A stretch of DNA of 26,927 nucleotides from Spirogloea muscicola (taxonomy: Eukaryota > Streptophyta > Zygnematophyceae > Spirogloeales > Spirogloeaceae). Positions 21,940-26,927 of the stretch are shown piece by piece. Numbering within the stretch: the stretch's first letter is position 1; every line of letters starts with the position of its first letter. The stretch covers positions 14,106 to 41,032 of the forward strand of contig WELB01000192.1 in NCBI GenBank assembly GCA_009602725.1, in the 5' to 3' direction. A model generated the notes under the pieces. That model was not told where the DNA came from. It did not search any database and saw only the letters and a program-made list of their open reading frames with translations. Position numbers and translations under genes: made by a program.

Positions 21940-21944
21940 TGTAA
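21940..21944 (+). terminator. Likely TGTAA poly(A) signal of the IPMI gene
   Basis: TGTAA lies 29 bp after the TGA stop of the isopropylmalate dehydratase gene. TGTAA (in place of AATAAA) is the usual polyadenylation signal in many chlorophyte algae. Position fits a very short 3' UTR; transcript data would be needed to confirm. Confidence 0.45.
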
Positions 21945-22782
21945 CCTTGGGTGCAATGCTCACCTCATTTGCTTCGGAGTTCTCTCTTTTTGGTGATTGT
22001 AGCAGCTTTGACTTCAAGCCAACCTCTGAGCTGCAGAGGTTTGCTGTCAGCAAAGACTGTATTGATATATGAGCTGCCTCCATTGCCATTGTTTACATTC
22101 TACCTTGCTCACTATCAAATTTCAACTCTGGCACCCACTTGGTTCACTCAGCTGCCTATAGTAGTTTTGGTAGACATGGTTACTTGCCTTCAGTTTCTTG
22201 GGGCACTGGCATTGCTAGGCTGCAAGACATTTCTGTTGTAGGTGGTGCACCTGGATGTGCAGAAGCAGCTGCAGCTGCAGCTACAGCTTGTAGCTGTTAA
22301 TGTGAACCATGGTGCTCATTAAGCCACTCTTAGCACTTGGTTCAGGAAGCATGGTGATGGTAGTGGTGATAAACAGGTTGGTTTTGAAGTACAGTCTTGG
22401 TTCTGGTCGATAGTCAAGCATTCGGCAATCTTAAGATCCATTCAATGTCGCCGTGCGAATGTGACTTGACTAGGCTTTCTCAGCTTTTCCTTGACTTTGG
22501 CTGGTCAGCTGCATCCAGCTCCTACTGTTCCCCCCTGGCAGAGCGACAAGTAGTGCTACCATACCATGAGTTTGTGAGCCCGAGAGTTACATGTGCTTCA
22601 CCTGGAATAGGCAAATTCATGCGCTCTGTGTCCACTGCCAGTTTTCTTGTGAACCACCACATGCAGTGAGTAACAAGCCATCCAAGCTGTGGCCACATTG
22701 CAGCATCAGCAGCCCCAGTGATTTTGCTCGACTGCATGATTGCAAGGCAGCTGCCCCCCCCCTTAACCCCCCCCTGGTGCGC

Positions 22783-22813
22783 TATATATAAGTGCACGCT
22801 TTGCTTGTGCACT
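22783..22813 (+). promoter_or_regulatory. Orphan TATA box with adjacent small hairpin
   Basis: TATATATA at 22783-22790 is followed directly by AGTGCAC, a 9-bp loop and GTGCACT (22791-22813). A promoter for an unannotated plus-strand transcript is possible, but no clear coding sequence follows. It may be chance. Confidence 0.25.
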
Positions 22814-23117
22814 ATTGTGCCCACCGAAACAAATGCTCTGTACTGCAGCACTGAGATTGCCCGTGTGTACACCATTCAGAGAGGGGTTTATGAGAAGGGT
22901 GAGAAGGGTAGTGGATGCCTAGCTGCATATTTGCACCAGTCAAATCATGATGTGAATACTAGTGCAAGGCCTAGATCTGGGCATGAACGTATACTTCACA
23001 TCTCTCTGCTGATATGCATGTTAACAGGAAGAGAACCTTGGAAGGCCAACTTGTGCTGGTGACGTACAGGCTCCAACTAATTTCATTGCAGCCTATACCA
23101 AATGTTACAAGACTACA

Positions 23118-23313
23118 TTCTCCCAAATGCTGGGAAGGCCCTTTTAGATGGCATGAAGAGGTCAATTTCTGCCCATGATTTTCCTACAAGCAGAGCTTGG
23201 GGCAGAATTTCACTTTTCTCCCAAATGCTGGGAAGGCCCTTTTAGATGGCATGAAGAGGTCAATTTCTGCCCATGATTTTCCTACAAGCAGAGCTTGGGG
23301 CAGAAATTCACTT
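23118..23313. repeat. 98-bp tandem duplication, two copies ~99% identical
   Basis: 23118-23215 and 23216-23313 are head-to-tail copies that differ visibly at one position near the end (GAATTTCAC versus GAAATTCAC). The near identity indicates a recent duplication. It is non-coding and has no recognised motif. Confidence 0.9.
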
Positions 23314-23624
23314 TTTGATTATAAATAAGGTTGAGAACTGCAGCTGGGAGGGAAGCGGCTGTCCACTTGTGGCTGAGGGGTAGCAGGAACTGCCAGACAG
23401 GAATACAGGCCAGTGTCAGATTGTTCAAGCGCCTCAGCAGCGTGTATGGAGCAGGATGCTGTGCCTCGTGGCAAGCCTAGTGCGAGGAGAAGCGATGACC
23501 TGCGATGGGTTGTGCCCTCTTCATTCCTCCTCAGTGGTGGTGATTCTTGCAGTGGCGAAGCTGCCCTGTGCTTGCTGCTGGCTGAGCTGCTCGTCCGCCT
23601 CGAGCTGCTCTTGCCAGACCGCTG

Positions 23625-26600
23625 TTATACGGCAAAGGGGAGGCCGTAGTACGGCTGCAGCGAGCCGCCATGGATGCAGTTGCTGGGGTCGAGGAGCGGC
23701 AGCGGCATTGCGTCAGCGGCGCCGGCCTGAAGCGCCTCGCCGAGGGGCCCCGCAGCGGCAGACGATGACAGTGACGTCTCCCACGTCACGGGGATCCACT
23801 CTGCCAGCCTGCTGGATGAGGAGAATCCTCGACAAGCGACAGCGTCAGCTCCTGTTTAAACGCATCACCGAGAGTCAATAGTGGTTCTCATAAGCTGGAC
23901 CGGCGGCTGGATGATCATTGGATTGCCGCTCACTCGCTACCGGTGGGTACATGGCCAATCTGAGCGATGCTTTGCTGCAGTTTCGTGTCACCAGCGGCCG
24001 CTCGTCGCAGCGGCGCTGCCAGTGCACCTAGCAGGGACAACGCCCCCTGCACGTGTGTGCGTACACAGCACAGAGTCAGACTATGCTCAACGCTTTGGCA
24101 TTGCTTGTTATCTGCCGCAAAAGCTTCTGTCTTCTAGATTTACTTGCAATGTCAGAGATGCTCTGAGGTCTTGAGATCTATGCCAACAGAGAGCAGCGGA
24201 CGCCACCCAGCTCGTCAGGTAGCGGGCCTTACGGTGGTTGCTGTCGCAGATAGGAGGCTGTTGGACTGCTGCTCGAGGACCTCCCATCTACTGGGCACAC
24301 TGCACACGCAATGACGCAGCACAATCAGCAGCCTGCGCTGCCCACCGCAAAGGAAGACAGATAGGCAAGAAGGTGCGCAGCAGTGGCATTTGGACTTGCA
24401 GACCACCATGGCCACCTTCTGACGGGCTACTATCAAGAGTCGCGGCGGCAACTTGCATAGCTACCTGCCATTGCGGCTCGTGCTGGGATTCTCCTCAAAC
24501 AGCATGTGAAGGGCGGCGTTAGGCAGCAGTAGGCCGCCGGCGGCATTGTAAGGGCTGCCCTGGCCGCCAGCGGCGGCCGCAGCATGCTGCGGCAGCTGTT
24601 GCACGCACGCCTCCTGGAGATCTGACAGGTCGGCCATCGTTTTCCCTTGCCTGCTGAGACCCTGCTGCCACAGCTGCAGGCCAGACAGCTGCACACAGGA
24701 CACAGATCGTCAGTCCCCGTTGTAAGCAACATGGTTACAGGGCTGGCCAGCGAGCAAAAACAACATTGATGTGAAGAACATCAGATGGGTAGCCAGATTA
24801 TATCCTCTTCGCGCTGTTGCTACAGACACTATGCCTATACAAGTACAGCGTCTTCTTGGAAGAGCAGGGAGGTAAGATGTGGCGCATCATATGAGGTGTG
24901 CGACGTCTCACATGGGACGGGGTGCAGTTGCTGGCTTGGTACCCAGCGAGGCCCTTGAGCTCCGGGACAGGCGGAGGGAAGTACGCTGATCTCCCTCCCG
25001 GCGCTGCCTCCTGGTGACCATCGGCACCACCGGCGGCGCTTCTGCTGCCGCCAGCGCTGTCCAGGTGCAAGGACGGCATGCGGTGGAGGCTATGCCACGA
25101 GCTAGGTCCGCCGTCGCAGCCGGGGCTGCTTCTCTGGCAGAACGCCTTCCTTGACACCTGCACACACAGGCCGCGGGATCAGACTTGGATCCAGCAATCT
25201 GAGGTCATCCCATCCTGTGCATGACTTCCTAAAGCAAACACCACAATGTATGGAACCCTGGTGCAATCTGCACGGGCTAAGCAAGGTGCTGGGAGCCATC
25301 AGCAGGCTGGCTGGGATCGCACCTCCTGCAGGTAGTCGCTGGCACCGGAGGATGGCCTGCACGCATCCCGCGAGCGGAGTGCAAGATGGCTGTCAGCCAG
25401 CGGAATACCGCACTACTTCGAAAGGGCGCAGCAAGATTGATGATGAGATCACGAGCGCCTGCAGGCTGCATTGTCAGGATTGTCAAGGATGAGGCATCGT
25501 ACCTCAGAGTGTTAGTGGCAGCAGCCGCGGGAGAGGCCAGCGCGGGCCGCTTGCCTGCCCCCGTCTCCTCGCTCGTGTTCTCCAAGCTCGGAACGCGATG
25601 CATTTCTGGGATGGCATTGACTACAACTGTAAGGTTGAAGCGTGTGAGCAAGCCGCGGCAGTCATCCCTGCATACCACACTGCATGCCCAGCAGTCTCGC
25701 AAACGGGACGGCTCCCTCCCTCACCTGGCGGCGAGCCTGTGGCGCCGTTGTCGCTCCCGCCGTTAGCACTGCTGGGCCTGCGTTGACAAGGGCCGATGCT
25801 CAACCGTCATGCAGAGCTCTTCATGAAGAGCGGCGCACCACTGCAAGGCCAAAGCACGTCATCGCAGAGAGCGCTCAATGGAATCTGCATCTGCTGCGGC
25901 TGCCCCTACCGGCTGCCGTCGGTGATCGAGGAGGATGTCGACGTGGGCGACGCCGCCGCCAACGTCGCCGCGACGGCCCCGCCGCTGCCGTCAGCCAGCT
26001 TGGCCGTGGTGCGGGGCCCGCAGTGCCGGCCGCGGTGCATGTGCTTCTCGCAGTACTTCTGGGCGGGCAGCACCTGAGTCGGGCACCCACCAGCCCAGCA
26101 AGGGTCAGCGTCGGCGTCGGCGTCAGTAGCCCGCTATCGCCGGCGGCGCAGCAGTGCCAGGATTGGCATTTCCAATCGTAAAGTCAGTGGTTCAAATGTA
26201 CTTAGGCCCATTATGATGTAAAAAGGAAAAGCAAAACATGGCACTCACGTCCAGCGCGCACCGCCACTTCTTGCCGTCCGTGCGCCGGCAGCGGTGCGGC
26301 TCGGGCTCCACCTCCACGCCTCCGATCTGCAGCGCGCCCCACGGGCCTGCGGTGGCAGAGACTCAGGGTAAATCAGCCACCGTCGGCAGCGGCGGCGGCC
26401 GCGGCGGCCGCGGCGGCGGCATTGGGCGTCGCGCACCGTGCGGCGACTGCGTCGGCGGCGGCGACGTCAGCGGGAACGAGGCTGCGGCAGCGGCTGCCGG
26501 GGGTGGCGGCTGGCAGACGGCGGCGACGAGGTCCGGCGGCGGCGGGAAGCCGAGGTAGAGGAACTTGAAGGCCAGCGCCTGCTGCTCCAGCTGCCGCCAC

Positions 26601-26655
26601 TGCGCCGCCGTGAACGGGCCGCAGCCGCCGCCGCCGCCGCCGCCGATGCCGCTGC
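23625..26655 (-). CDS. GRF-type transcription regulator (QLQ + WRC domains), 5' end missing
   Basis: Exons in transcript order: 26655-26437, 26346-26249, 26073-25910, 25777-25725, 25626-25503, 25356-25323, 25157-24912, 24688-24465, 24299-24233, 24046-23992, 23851-23625 (TAA). All are GT-AG and in frame, giving about 502 residues. The first exon encodes a QLQ domain (PFTAAQWRQLEQQALAFKFL, then PPPPDL) with the QX3LX2Q core; QLQ binds GIF-type coactivators. Exons 2-3 form the WRC zinc finger, C-X9-C-X10-C-X2-H (CRRTDGKKWRC, then YCEKHMHRGRH), the DNA-binding and nuclear-targeting module of plant GROWTH-REGULATING FACTORs. Gly/Ser/Ala-rich sequence follows, as in the GRF C-terminal activation region. 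The last exon has AAGPLGEAL, resembling the GGPL motif of some plant GRFs, and ends in YYGLPFAV. No in-frame ATG precedes the QLQ domain, so at least one more 5' exon lies upstream. Middle and C-terminal exons rest on splice phase and open frame only. Confidence 0.85.
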
Positions 26656-26927
26656 CTGCGAGCGCGCTCCGCCACGACGAAGATTCAGGCTATGGAGGAC
26701 CAAAAGGCAAGATTGCCCGGCGCTGTTGCGCTTCGATCGACTCCCCTTTCGCGTGTGGTCTTACGCACGAGTTGCTGGTCCAGCCGTCGCATTTGAGCTT
26801 CTCGTTAGCGGCGGGGCTGGCTCTGCTGCCTCACCTTCGGCGGCGGCGGCGGAGGTCGGGCGAGAGCCGGGCGAGGACGCCGCCGCCGCCGCCGCCGCCG
26901 CCGGTGGCGGCGGCGGCGGCGACTGCA
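26656..26927 (-). other. 5' flank or first intron of the GRF-like gene
   Basis: On the minus strand this region contains a possible exon end GCCGAAG followed by the donor GTGAGG near 26835, and an ATG near 26790, but I could not build a supported first exon. A (GCC)n/(GGC)n hairpin sits at the window edge. The start of the gene may lie here or beyond the window. Confidence 0.4.
26879..26922. repeat. (GCC)n-GGT-(GGC)n perfect triplet hairpin
   Basis: About seven GCC triplets are followed by GGT and about five GGC triplets, so the strand can fold on itself. Such sequence is prone to slippage and to assembly breaks, and similar runs border the N gap at 16443. Confidence 0.7.

Larger units (their letters stand above)
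21945..23624. other. Intergenic region between IPMI (3') and GRF-like gene (3')
   Basis: This lies between two convergent gene ends. Open frames here are short and show no domain. It contains a GCAGCT-rich short repeat near 22260-22300, a TATA box with an adjacent small hairpin (22783-22813), and a near-perfect 98-bp tandem duplication (23118-23313). No gene is supported. Confidence 0.55.

Noticed and set aside
23413-23881. Plus-strand open frames near the GRF gene end
   Set aside because: Antisense to the last GRF exon, which reads as a phase-consistent coding exon ending in a stop.
26238-26558. Plus-strand 106-residue frame rich in Gly and Ala
   Set aside because: It is the antisense shadow of the QLQ and first WRC exons.

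Overview
The window is nuclear DNA of a plant-lineage eukaryote, most likely a green alga. It holds four split genes with short introns, GC-rich coding sequence with (GCC)n runs, a plant-type plastid 3-isopropylmalate dehydratase, plant TTTAGGG-type telomere-like repeats, and a TGTAA motif just after one stop codon, as in many green algae. I cannot name the species. The splice models below were built by hand; within each model every exon junction keeps the reading frame.

Layout. Positions 1-4.9 kb are a repeat nest: a 660-bp LTR-like block (1-660), a family of about 164-bp repeats with a conserved GGCTGG/CCAGCC hairpin, and a decayed non-LTR retrotransposon (1475-4340, +) with reverse transcriptase and restriction-like endonuclease domains, bracketed by 78-bp inverted repeats. 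A glycosyltransferase family 61 gene follows (about 8818-5655, -); one of its introns carries degenerate telomere-like repeats. Positions 8.8-10.8 kb are GC-rich low-complexity and intergenic DNA. A complete 16-exon prolyl oligopeptidase gene runs 16290-10845 (-). It is head to head with a complete 15-exon plastid 3-isopropylmalate dehydratase large-subunit gene (16938-21911, +), and the shared 647-bp promoter region contains a 411-bp assembly gap. After 1.7 kb of intergenic DNA with a fresh 98-bp tandem duplication, the window ends in a gene (26655-23625, -, 5' end missing) that encodes a QLQ domain followed by a WRC zinc finger: the architecture of plant GROWTH-REGULATING FACTOR (GRF) transcription regulators.

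The genes do not form a pathway: leucine biosynthesis, peptide turnover, Golgi glycosylation and transcription control sit side by side, as is usual in an algal nuclear genome. The most notable items are the GRF-type gene, the inverted-repeat-bracketed retroelement, and the hairpin repeat family with one copy inserted exactly into the reverse transcriptase frame.
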